A stretch of DNA of 64,000 bases. Source: Scytalidium lignicola (lineage: Eukaryota; Ascomycota; Leotiomycetes). The notes below the pieces were generated by a model. It saw nothing but the letters and a program-made list of their open reading frames with translations. It was not told the origin of the DNA and searched no databases. This document shows, piece after piece, positions 1-10,139 of this stretch. The DNA lies in assembly GCA_002812745.2 (NCBI GenBank), contig NCSJ02000031.1, positions 156,233 through 220,232 of the forward strand, read 5' to 3'. Each line of letters opens with the position of its first letter. Position 1 is the first letter of the stretch. The translations under genes and the position numbers were made by a program.

Positions 1-1305
1 GGATAGTAGGTAATCCTCTTGCTTCTGCGGATCTTGCGTCACCCTTCCTAATTTACGGCATGTATCCACGGCTGTCCATGAGTGAGCTTCCGTTCTCAGA
101 GAAGCTAATTGTTTCTCGTTGAACCTCCTGACCTGCTCAACCCGCGACATTAGTCTAATGGCAATGACTCTTTCAGGAGGCTTTTTCTTGGACTCAAGGC
201 ACCTCCATTCTTCTGGGCTTAGCAAAATACCATTCCTGACCTTATTAAGGATATCTTGGAACCGAGAACTCTTTTGTCGATGGATCTGTTCTAGCTTCAC
301 GTATCGAAGATTAAGCTTGTTCCAAACCGATGCTTTAAATGCCCACTTATCACCAGAACCAAAATATTTCTGGGGCTGTTGAGATAAGCAGTGTTCGCTC
401 CTACATACATAACTCTCGTTTCGCTGGAAGAGTTGATTGTTAGATTGTCTCATCATTGGATCACCGCATTCAATACAAAACTCGAATGGTTTGACCGGTG
501 GTAGCTGATAAAAACCACCAACAAAAATGACTTGCCTCCCTCCGAAAGGGCGAGGGACTCCTGAGATGTGCCGGATTAGCATATCAAAACGGTCTAAAAA
601 TTGGCTCTCGACCATAGAGATCTCGTCTATTACCAGCACCTTGAGGTGGTGTATAGTCTCGCAGGTAGTCAGCTTTCCCTTCGAATCAACGAGAAGGCGG
701 TCCATAGGCTTTTGAAAGGAATTAGGAGTCCAACCGGCGAACGAAAACATCGTTCTTCCATTGAGTGGCAATGCCGCTATTCCAGTAGGTGCTACTACTT
801 GAACACGAGGATACTGAGAGTTGGTGGATGGAAATTTCTTCTCTAGACACCGTAAAATCCACTTGAGCGTGATTGTTTTCCCACTTCCCGCAGCACCTGT
901 AAGGAAGATATTGTGGCCTGCTAGAGCCATATCAACCACATTTTGTTGTGGAGGTGTAAGTTGTGGTAATCGTTCCTCTAGACTCGATCCCTCTGATTTA
1001 AGGAAATCTTCAAGCTTAAAAGATTCCATAGGATTCAAGGTATTCATGGTAGCCGTACGTTTCTCTGATGGAACCATATTCTCATAAGAGGATTGGCAGA
1101 CATCTCTATTAGAGATCTTATCTGAGGATAAGATATCTGTGAGCGGGACCTGTACTTGGAAAGCTCCCTCAGTGGGACTCTCTCGACAGCTCATCGTGAA
1201 AGATTTTTTTACTGCCTTGTTATCTTCTAGGATATCGTCTGTAGTTGTTGGAGTTTTATCATTATGTCTGATGTCTGTCGCAAACCCCGGACTTGTTCGT
1301 CGCAT
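1..1305 (-). CDS. PIF1: Pif1-family ATP-dependent DNA helicase, C-terminus cut by window edge
   Basis: An uninterrupted minus-strand frame of 435 codons runs from ATG at 1305 off the left edge, so the C-terminal part is missing. Pif1 is a superfamily 1B 5'-3' helicase acting on nuclear and mitochondrial DNA, including G-quadruplex and telomeric substrates. Visible motifs: Walker A GAAGSGKT at about residues 137-144, motif Ia VVAPTGIAAL at about 170-179, Walker B VLVIDEISMV at about 223-232, QLPPV at about 267-271, and QIHRQ at about 340-344. A CxxC...C...C cluster (about residues 277-306) suggests the zinc-knuckle insertion common in multi-copy fungal Pif1-like proteins. Motif III, normally GDF before QLPPV, reads GGF. 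Two stops lie just upstream in frame, and ATG 1305 is the first methionine after them; an upstream exon cannot be excluded. Base composition is normal and there is no RIP damage. It could be a cellular paralogue or a fragment of a Helitron-type helicase. Confidence 0.85.
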   Translation of the reverse strand, partial: MRRTSPGFATDIRHNDKTPTTTDDILEDNKAVKKSFTMSCRESPTEGAFQVQVPLTDILSSDKISNRDVCQSSYENMVPSEKRTATMNTLNPMESFKLEDFLKSEGSSLEERLPQLTPPQQNVVDMALAGHNIFLTGAAGSGKTITLKWILRCLEKKFPSTNSQYPRVQVVAPTGIAALPLNGRTMFSFAGWTPNSFQKPMDRLLVDSKGKLTTCETIHHLKVLVIDEISMVESQFLDRFDMLIRHISGVPRPFGGRQVIFVGGFYQLPPVKPFEFCIECGDPMMRQSNNQLFQRNESYVCRSEHCLSQQPQKYFGSGDKWAFKASVWNKLNLRYVKLEQIHRQKSSRFQDILNKVRNGILLSPEEWRCLESKKKPPERVIAIRLMSRVEQVRRFNEKQLASLRTEAHSWTAVDTCRKLGRVTQDPQKQEDYLLS

Positions 1306-3774
1306 GCTTTTCCAGCAAGCAAACACCGATCATCACCGCTTGACGGTAATATGAGTGATATAGAGCTTCTTTTATGGTTTGTTGAATCAACTATATGATT
1401 TGGAAAGATTCAGTCAATATACATCTCGTGGTGGATATTTAACTTAAGATAAATAACGTGCGAGTAAGCTGAGCTTCCAGCCCGTAACTACCCTGAACGC
1501 TTTCCTGTATCGGCTTAATTTATGCATTAGGTTGTAGACATAATGCATTTTATGCAAACACATAATTTTCGTAGAGCAACGACCAATCTAATTAGCTGAA
1601 GAGAAGTCAGATAAAGGAAACGGACACTAGAGACTTTGACTTTAGATGTATTAGTGTCAGAGAATAAGAGAACTAAGAGCAATGGGTGGCAGGATTGGCT
1701 ACTGACGACCTAACAGGAAGGCTTATGCTAGTCACTGTCGTATTCAAAAGGCAGGGACCAACTGTGCATTTATCTCTCGATTAGAATATTATAGTGTTTC
1801 CCATAAGTACCTATCTATTGCCTACCTAATCCTTAGCACCACTATAGCCATCATCTGTCTGCATCTCCTTACTCTGTGCAACCACCACTCCGATAATTAG
1901 AACCTAGTAACTGTGCATGAAAATTATAGCTATGAAATCTCAAAATTAGAGAGATTACGTAGCATGTAAGTTCTTAAGGTGTGGATATGTTTTGAGTGAG
2001 CGAGATATTGATCATATTCTAGGGTGTCGAGAAGAAATGAGTGAGTCATGTAAGTTTGCTGTTGTGATGACCTTGAGATGGCGATTAAGTGATACTCAAG
2101 CTGAACGAGAGAAGACGTTTGAAACCGGAGCAGCTTCAATAACTCACTAACAGTGAGGGGAGATACAAAGTAAAAGTAAAATTAAGCTGAGAATATAACA
2201 AAGGGGAGCAACTATATATAAAGTGGTAGGATAATATGGTTGAGCTTAAGGTAAGAAAATGAACTGGAAATATTTGCCAACGATTTCGCAATACTCATGT
2301 GCAGTAAGACAGCATGATGGAGTATAATATCGTCTGAATTAAGGGTAATTGCCCAGTTGATATCAAAATCTGAAGTTACAGAGTCAAGTTTAAGATTCTG
2401 GCAATATCAATCATATAGAATTCGAAACTAATGTTGTCATCCCAATTGCTTTTTGTCTCAGTTCAATTTTCACGACGTCAAGACCTTGGTCATCTAAAGC
2501 AGTACGATATTTTAAAGGAAACACTAGTGCAGGGAGACGAATCAGGAAGGTTGGCCATCACATTAAGAGATACTTATTAGGAAGTGCGGTATGGTTAAAG
2601 GAAGAATAAGTCTTACCGGGAAATGCTTTGACCATCTACGGCTGCTCCAATGTGCTATCAGCTCCAAATACCCACTTTGTCTCTGCAACAGGTTCTATCA
2701 TCCAGGGAACACATTCCTTGTCATTCACTGCCTTTTCTCGGGCTTCGGCTTCTGCTTCGGCTACCTGATTTTGAAGAGCGTCGAAGGATTTCTGATAGGG
2801 TTCCATCAGATTTATCCTCTATATTTCTGACCACGTATTCATAAGTCCATCATCAGCCTTGAAGAGGTGGAACCTTGCTCGTATAGTTGGCATAAAAAAG
2901 AGCCCTCTTTTTCACTCGCAAGGAAGTCTTGTTGATCATTCAATCAAGCATGCGCACGAGTCAATTGAGTGCAGTACGCGGGGTTTAGTAACAGCGTGTT
3001 AGTAACCAATACCTATAATTGGGTTGATGCTATCTATATTCTTCAAAATATATATTTACTTAGGTGGTCTTTGATCAAACTTATAGACTTTGAATGTCAC
3101 ATAGGAATAATATCATTCCGTAAACGATCTTTATGTACTAAATAGAGTTTTTGCTTAATACATTAATTACGTGACCATTTATATAATTTTACTATATTCA
3201 TACCTCATTTGGTTTGCCCCTCATACTTATATCCTTAGTTATCTTTGAAGCTTAATAAATATATCACTATTCTTCAGATTTAAGAAATATATACATAATT
3301 TTACATTTCTATAAATTTACGTGTTTATCAAATTTATAATTTCTCTTAGCACGGTTTCACGCTAATATATAGATAGATAGGAGTGTAAAGCTCAGGGGAA
3401 GACAACCAGCGCTGCGAGTTTATCCACAAAAAGCAGTTCTAAGACGCAGAAGATAACTAAAGATATGAAGCATATATAGAGATCTTGTCTCATAAGCCCC
3501 CTAATATCCCCCCCTGAGATTTATCTTAATTGACTACATCCTGTAGAGTGGGGTATGGTGGACTAGTCTCGATTTGGCTGCTCGATGGAGAAATGACGCT
3601 AACTGGGAGGAAAGCATTCGTTGTAGCTTTGGCACTGGGCGTTTGCTGATATCAGGTAGTAGGGACAGTGCATGTATTAAGGTCAAATCATCGGGTTTAA
3701 ATATAAGTGAAGAGCTCGGAGTGGTGACTATGCATATTTGTTTTCCCTGAATGGGTATTGTATTCCTTTCCTTT

Positions 3775-3786
3775 CCGGGGCGGGGC
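3775..3786. promoter_or_regulatory. GC-box-like element upstream of the dioxygenase
   Basis: A CCGGGGCGGGGC block stands out in an otherwise AT-biased promoter about 240 bp before the dioxygenase ATG. CCGGGG matches the SYGGRG consensus of the carbon-catabolite repressor CreA/Cre1, suggesting possible glucose repression. This is a motif match only. Confidence 0.35.
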
Positions 3787-3912
3787 ATGGAGGAGATGAT
3801 TGGGGTTAATATGGAAGATAATAACGATTTTGGCACATAAGTAGCTTTTGATAGGTTGACCGACAGACCTCCAATTTGAGCTAAGATAAGGGCGACCTGG
3901 AAGTGCTGAGGA

Positions 3913-3918
3913 TATAAA
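3913..3918 (+). promoter_or_regulatory. TATA box of the dioxygenase gene
   Basis: TATAAA lies 112 bp upstream of the ATG at 4025, a usual distance in filamentous fungi, and the bases between are A/C-rich leader-like sequence. Confidence 0.5.
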
Positions 3919-4024
3919 GGAGCTTTGGCGCCCAACTAGAACGCCTATATTATAGAACACAAATCACAGGCTGAGCAGAGTTTGAAGAGATATATCCTCA
4001 ACAGACAAACAATTATACACAACG

Positions 4025-5073
4025 ATGGCTCCATCAGCAACCCAGCCAGAACAAGAGGTCGATGCTATGCCGAAGACAAAGCCTACGATTGCCCGTTACG
4101 ATGCCAATGATCCATCAACAACAGCGGAACTTCTTGTTGAAGTTATCAATCGAGATGGAGGAGTTATAGTAGAGAATCTGATCAGCCAGGAACTTGCTAT
4201 GCAGATCAAAGAAGAGTTGAAGCCACACTTTGACAGTGACCGTGTTGATACCTCGGGCTTCTTCCCTTCTACCACACAACGAGCTTCAGGGCTTATCGAC
4301 ATCTCGGACGGTTGCGTAGAGCTAGTCACTGTACCCCTTTTCATCGATGTTGCGAATGCGATACTTAGTAGTGAATTCACGTACTGGCTGAGCCAGGACA
4401 AGATTACTGTCAAAACAAAGCCAACGATTTCTTCTACTGTTGGATTCCGTGTTAACCCAGGTGGTACACAGCAAAGGCTTCATAGAGATGACATGTGAGA
4501 CTTAACTACTCTCAATTATCCATATTAATACTTGAATTCGCTTGCTAACTAGTGCAACAGTGATAGCCACCATGTTGATGCAAATAACCCGATGATGATG
4601 GGCTGCGTGACAGCCTTGACTAAGACCACGAAAGAAAACGGAGCAACTATAGTCATCCCTGGTTCGCATAAATGGGGTCCAGAAAGATGTCCATATGAGC
4701 ATGAAAGTGTTCCGGCGGAATTAGAGCCAGGAAGTGCTCTGATATTCTTAGGACACACATACCATGCCGGTGGAGGCAATACTACAGTGTAGGTTTCCTA
4801 ATATCTGAACATTTGCGTCTGGAACTATACTAACATCAAGTTTCTAGGAACGAGGCTAGAGAGACTGTTGGAATGTTCCTCTGCAAGAGTTACTACAGAC
4901 AAGCTGAGAATCAGTACCTGATGGTACCTCCTGAGAAAGCAAAACGCTTTTCACCGCAAGTTCAACGTCTCCTTGGATATGGTCTCAGCAGACCTTATTT
5001 GGGTTTCTACCAATATCAAGATCCAATGCGTGTCTTGTTTGATGTGAACGACGAAGAAACAGTAGAGATGTGA
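4025..5073 (+). CDS. Fe(II)/2-oxoglutarate dioxygenase, phytanoyl-CoA hydroxylase (PhyH) family, 3 exons
   Basis: Model: exons 4025-4494, 4561-4788 and 4848-5073, giving 307 residues. Intron 1 is 66 nt (GTGAGA...GCTAAC...ACAG) and intron 2 is 59 nt (GTAGGT...CTAAC...CTAG). Both are needed, because the raw frames stop right at the donors. The iron triad is visible: HxD at His153/Asp155 (LHRDD, broken by intron 1 just after) and the distal His225 in YHAGGGN. PIPGSH-like IVIPGSH lies at about residues 187-193. Family members hydroxylate, desaturate or ring-expand small molecules using 2-oxoglutarate and O2; length and motif layout resemble fungal secondary-metabolite enzymes of the FtmOx1 type (about 290 residues). 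It has no obvious targeting signal. It is convergent with the Zn2Cys6 gene downstream (99 bp apart). The substrate is unknown. Confidence 0.88.
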
Positions 5074-5172
5074 TATCCTGTACTTATTTCGCATGGAAAC
5101 CGTTTCGTTTATTGTAAATCAAGAAATAAAAATGACTTGAACTTGAGTGCTACTTCGTAAATGATTCATATG

Positions 5173-6756
5173 TTAGTAAACTAGGAACGTATTGCCTACT
5201 TCAGCCCATCGTCTTGCAAATTCGATCCAACCTCCGTCTAGTTCATCCTCAAGATCCCAGTACTCCTTGAGGAATTTTAGAGCTTGCCTTCTTTCCAATG
5301 GGCCTGTTAATCGTATAACTTCTAGCATTTTTGCCTCAATGAATGACTGTTGCTCGGGGATCCCACGACTCTCCGTACCGGCAATGAAAATTGGCCATAC
5401 AAGGTCTTGGGTGAAAGCAGTATTTCCTTCTAGAGCTCGTAGGCGCAAGAAAATCTGCTCCTTGAAGAAGGTAATCTGGTCATGCGGGCGGTAGTGGCAG
5501 AGCAGAATTCGATATCCATATATTAGAGCCATATATTGGTAAAGATCAACAACGTGCTCAAATTCTCGTCGTACTTTGGTAGACCAAAACTGAAGTTTCT
5601 GACCTAAATCTATTGTTCTATGTCTTGCTTGTAGTAATGCTTCGCGCAAGTCGGCTAACTCTTTGGGTGTCTGATCAGAGAATGATTGTGGATTTCCACT
5701 CCGACGTCGTTCGGTTTCAGTAATGGCCTGAAGAACCCGGAAGAATTCTGTGAATATAGAATTTCCATCGCTTGTGAGCGTATCTTTTCTCATATGTTCA
5801 ATCCCACTAAATGTGGTCATGAATGCACAGACATTCGTTACGTAAAACTGTTGTAGAAGAAATGAGCCGATAGTGTCGGGCGGTATTGGAAGATGTGACG
5901 TGTTGCCCAGGCGCCTAATAGTTGTGCGGGCACCCCATAGGTGCAGGCGCCATTGGGAGGATTCCGGAAGCATCATCTCGAGATTACATAGAAGCATAAT
6001 AGTCCCGAGCATGCAATTCGTGGTATTCTGAACTTCCTCAAAATGAGTCTCAGAATTGAGGTTTGACTTTAATTCGGCTGCAAGCAGCTTTAGGCAAGTA
6101 TTTCGATGTTTAGAGGAGAGGGCCAAGCTATTTGTTGCTTCAAGAGAGTTAACTGGAGATTTGACTGCAATATCACCAGCAGCCAGCGCGAGAGCTGAAT
6201 GAAATAATGCTGGAAATGACATGGCTAATGGAATAATAGCGTTTCGCCAGGGATTATCAGCGCTATCGACCCACGCGAGTTGCTGGACGACTACTTTATC
6301 AAAATGATGGAGTAGTCGGTTTACTGACTCTTGTTTCAGTAATTCACTGACTGGTGATATCAATGTGCAAGAAAGGGGATTAATATGCCTCAAAGGAGCC
6401 GTTTCAGACACCCTGGCTTGATTGGAAATTATGCCACTTTGAGAATCGGGGGAGCTTGGCCCTTCCGAAGCTAACAACGTAGAATCCATGGTCTTGTGTA
6501 CTGGTAATGGTTGGCCTCTGAGTTTTCCTCTGCTTGCAACTCCCTGGTTCCATTTCAATGATAGACCATAACCGGGACACTGAAGGTCACGGCTCTCACA
6601 CTTTGCACATGTGGGCAGCCGGCGGTCACATTTGATGCGCCGCCTATTGCAGGTGCGACAATCTGCGAACCCTTGCATCAGAAAAGGAAAATAAATTTAA
6701 TATTGAAGTCAGAGCTAATAAATACCCTTAAAACTATCTTTGACAGAAGCAGACAT
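5173..6756 (-). CDS. Zn2Cys6 transcription factor 1 with Fungal_trans_2-like C-terminal region, 2 exons
   Basis: Model: exon 1 6756-6726, intron 6725-6672 (54 nt, GTATTT...CTGAT...CAAG), exon 2 6671-5173; 509 residues. The upstream mini-exon encodes MSASVKDSFK and joins GFADCRTC in frame, which resembles the usual basic N-terminus of this family better than an unspliced start at 6678 (MQGFADCRTC, 501 residues). The binuclear cluster is complete: Cys15, 18, 25, 32, 35, 42 (CX2CX6CX6CX2CX6C). The rest is helical, with an LHLWGART motif of the kind seen in ARCA-like regulators (PF11951). It lies between the dioxygenase and the UbiX gene, and convergently to the dioxygenase, which suggests but does not prove a pathway-specific role. 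No internal frame damage is seen. Confidence 0.85.
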
Positions 6757-8941
6757 GATTTGGATTTGAATAGCTACATCGTTTGATTAAGGCTTCGAAT
6801 GTTTTCGGTGGTAAGTTACTGATAGCGAACGCTCCAAAATTCATGTCGTAAGTGGAGAATGCATCGGATGGAGATATAGGAAGTAGGAGAAAGATTGAAT
6901 TTAGGTAGGATAGTCCTGCTTGAATCCTTGGATGCCAATATGGGAGTCTGTTACTGATAAGTACCAGATAAGCTCCAGCTAGCGTTAATTGATGATACAA
7001 AGATATGACACTGTTTGACACTTTCACCCGGTTAATTTGAGGTATTTTTCATTGAGATCCCTCTGGGCAATGCATTTACTTGTGGTTAGAGGTTGTTTAA
7101 GGGTCCAGAATATGATGGAGGGGTAATTATAACGCTAGTAGGGTGCGTTTTAAGCCTCAGGCACCAAATAAATTCGCTTTGTCATTTTCTTCATGTGGAT
7201 TAAAAGCAAAAGGGGCAGTTTTTGGAGTACTAAGCTGTCAACGACAAGAAAATGTTGCATAATAAAGCATATCCGATGAATAAAGTACAGTGAATGTAGC
7301 AAGACCTATTAAGATCTCTATCGTTCATGCGGCACGATCCGCTTTTATATTGCACGAACCATCGCAACTTTCTGATTGGTCCAGAGGAATTAGACAAGGA
7401 GTGGCCAATTAGACACAACTAAAAGCATTATTCAATCATCGACGTCATGTCACTTTGAGGCGATTCAAGAAAAGCCCTCAGTTGCATCATATGTAGAGGA
7501 GAGAATTCTAGTTTCATGGAGGAATGCTACTGCGCCGGCCAGTCCCTGAAACTCATACTAGAGTGTATCTTTAGCTACATAGAGAAAGAAGACTAAAAAT
7601 TTTTTACAAGGTATTAAGAGCGGTCTCATAATCGCTATAACATGACGAGGAAAACGTGAGACNTTTTTTGCTATCACCAGGTATTACTAATTCTATATTC
7701 AAAATCGTCTTGTTGACTTCATGTGTTATTAAAAACTGGTCTAGGGCGAGAGTCATTGGTAGTATGGAGTTTTGGCTTTCAACTAGTTTACTTTGAATTC
7801 CATGTGAAGCAAAGTCACAGTTAGTGTGGCGAAGGTCGGTTCTGAACTAATATTGTATGGTGGGAACTTGCCGTAAGTAACTGCCAAGGATAAGTTTCTA
7901 CTCCGTATAAAACTCGATTTAATTGTTACGTACTGGAGCTGCAGTCTTTGGAAGAGCGAAATCAGTCTGTCTCCGGTAAAAAAAAATTATTTAGGAACTT
8001 GATCTCAGCAGTGTTGACAATCTCGACGATACTAACAGTTCCGGACTCAATAATTTGAAACATTAGCATATCGGATTGCGTTAGTATCGGACGACAACAC
8101 AACTCTACGTTCATTTTTAGCAAAGCTGAAATGATGATCTATAGACTAGTGCAGTTAATTGAAATGATTTATGGATAGGTTTACGCACGTAAGAAGATAC
8201 GTACGTAGTACGTTCTGTGTAACAAAATCACGATTTAAGCTTATCCGGGCCGGCTCGGTCCATGCTCCTGGAAGGCCTTTTACAACGTCGGTTTGTTTAG
8301 ATCTACTACCAACCACATATTTGGGGAGAAGAGACCCATGTTACTCTTCATAAAATCCACTTCTTATGTTACCGGCTTCTCGGAAACACGATATGAGTGG
8401 GTTCTGCATATTTGAGTAATAAATTACTTATGAATAGGCATAATTTGCATGAAATTCTGGTGATGTTCCGATATCCTTGTACTTATGATCTACAGCCTCA
8501 TGCATGATATCAATTCTAGGATATCAATATAGCCCCCAACTGATCACTAATTACTGAATCACAGAACTTTGATATATTCCAGTAATTTGGTACCGGGCTT
8601 TGTTGAATTGGGACTTACCGCTAAATCTATGCTATAACTAGTTTGTCATGAATAGAACTATTGTCCTGATCATGGTTTTAGAGAATAGAAGTGGTTTGAT
8701 TTACTAATTATTTATAGGAGGTTCTTGCAGAGACCGTTGAGGTAGATTAATTAACTTTATTGGTTGATCTCATCTCTCTATATCTAAAGAATACAACACA
8801 ACCCCTTGGCTTAAGCCACGGCGCCACGCGGTTTTAGTGTTAATTAACACAAGCCATAAGCACATAAACCAAACAACAAATAAATAAAAACGAGCAAAAG
8901 AATTCAACAACACCACTCAAAAATTCTGGGATATTCGTTCC
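6757..8941. other. intergenic region, no gene recognised
   Basis: About 2.2 kb containing the promoter of regulator 1 and the 3' flank of the UbiX gene. Open frames at 6734-7027 (minus), 7230-7418 (minus) and 8171-8353 (plus) have no recognisable motif and no splice pattern linking them. An N at 7663 precedes a T run. Base composition is moderate and there is no clear transposon sequence. Confidence 0.55.
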
Positions 8942-9742
8942 TTATTCTTTGTGTTGACCTGGCCCATTCCGCCTTTCAAATCCGTCCGTGTGGACCCCGA
9001 GCGAATCCAACAGCCTGCCAATCCCTTGCTCAACAATATCATCAATAGTCTCAGGCCGTGTATAGAAAGCCGGCATAGGTGGAAAGATTACTACTCCCAA
9101 CCGTGCTAGGTACAACATGTTGTCTAAGTGAATCGGACTCAGGGGTGTCTCACGCACCGCCAAAATCAACTTTCGTTGTTCTTTGATCGTGATATCAGCG
9201 GCCCGGGATATCAAATCATTGCCATAGCCACTACGAATAGCTGCAACTGTCTTCATACTGCATGGGACTATGACCATCCCATCATGCAGGAAGGACCCGC
9301 TAGATATTGGTGCAGCTTGATCACTTATCGGGTACACCTGCGTGGCTAACTTTCGAATTTCTGAAGCTGTAACCCCTGCTTCGTATCGATTGGTGACGTC
9401 GGCCCATTTACTGATCACTAGGTGGGTCTCTATGTCTAGCTCTTTGAGCCTTTGTAGTAGCTTGACCGCGTAAATTGCTCCTGTTGCGCCGGTCATAGCG
9501 ACGATAATACGGAGCTTGCGGTGAGGTTTCGTAGAAACATTGAGATTTGGCGTGTCGAAGCTGGATATCTGGGTAGTGGGTTTATGAATTAATCGATGAT
9601 TCTCCCACGATAACTGATCCCGTATAATTTGTAATATTGATGATAAAGATTCCGAATGAAGTAGCTTTCTACAAAAGAATAGGGAGCAGGCGATGATGAC
9701 GGATATGCCGAACAACATGTTGAGATCTATCTCTAGAAGCAA
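8942..9742 (-). CDS. PAD1: UbiX/Pad1-family flavin prenyltransferase
   Basis: A single 266-residue exon. UbiX/Pad1 joins dimethylallyl phosphate to FMN, making prenylated FMN, the cofactor of UbiD decarboxylases; fungal Pad1 is usually mitochondrial. Family hallmarks are in order: the FMN-binding start RIIVAMTGATGAIYA (about residues 78-92), SSGSFLHDGM (147-156), VPCSMKT (159-165), AAIRSGYGNDLISRA (167-181), and RETPLSPIHL (197-206). The first ~70 residues are an extension with a hydrophobic segment (about 9-24) followed by Arg/Lys, compatible with a mitochondrial presequence or a membrane anchor; Met9 is an alternative start. Length fits yeast Pad1 plus a longer leader. It is divergent from the UbiD gene over a shared 397-bp promoter, so cofactor supply and decarboxylase are probably co-regulated. 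No missing motif is seen. Confidence 0.93.
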   Translation of the reverse strand: MLLEIDLNMLFGISVIIACSLFFCRKLLHSESLSSILQIIRDQLSWENHRLIHKPTTQISSFDTPNLNVSTKPHRKLRIIVAMTGATGAIYAVKLLQRLKELDIETHLVISKWADVTNRYEAGVTASEIRKLATQVYPISDQAAPISSGSFLHDGMVIVPCSMKTVAAIRSGYGNDLISRAADITIKEQRKLILAVRETPLSPIHLDNMLYLARLGVVIFPPMPAFYTRPETIDDIVEQGIGRLLDSLGVHTDGFERRNGPGQHKE

Positions 9743-10139
9743 CTTTGTGATTTATTTCGTTTAGAACTGAGAGTATTTACATCAAGATAAGTGTATACAC
9801 TTTTATACTGTCCTTTTTCGTTGCCACGAGTTTGAAGTTACACCGGTAAAGCCGGCCGCGGGTACTTTCTCCCAATTTCCCTACGGCCGAAAACCATTAT
9901 CCACCTGTGGATATCATGATACCTAGTGAGAATGTTGCACCACCGATTGAATATCAATCGAGGGCCGATTCGTACCTTTATGGCACTTTGCTAACGAAAA
10001 CTGGTTGTTTTAAAGTAAGTCTTGGAAAAATTAAAGTATATAAAGATGTGAGTATTCCTTGGTTTTCGCAACGTACTTCATACATCAGAGACCACAAGAA
10101 CTCATTTGGACATTCAAACATTTCAATATTTACATCATA
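9743..10139. promoter_or_regulatory. bidirectional promoter between UbiX and UbiD genes
   Basis: 397 bp separate the two start codons. On the minus strand TATAAAAG lies at 9807-9800, 58 bp before the UbiX ATG. On the plus strand TATATAAA lies at 10037-10044, about 96 bp before the UbiD ATG. Between them is a GC-rich patch with paired CGG triplets: CGGCCG at 9853-9858 and again at 9884-9889, plus CCGG at 9843-9846. Inverted CGG triplets are the half-sites bound by Zn2Cys6 dimers, so this is the likely target of one or both cluster regulators. Confidence 0.6.

Larger units (their letters stand above)
1306..4024. other. intergenic region, no gene recognised
   Basis: About 2.7 kb between the helicase and the dioxygenase. 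Only short open frames occur on either strand and none shows a known motif, good splice signals or a conserved look. The stretch 3000-3400 is locally AT-rich (runs of ATATA, TTTAT) without recognisable transposon protein sequence. The last 500 bases form the promoter of the dioxygenase gene. Confidence 0.6.

Noticed and set aside
119..1087. Plus-strand open frames over the left 1.1 kb
   Set aside because: Shadows of the minus-strand Pif1 helicase, whose motifs are unmistakable.
3534..3935. Minus-strand open frame of 133 codons
   Set aside because: It overlaps the promoter and TATA box of the dioxygenase, has no family motif, and lacks splice partners.
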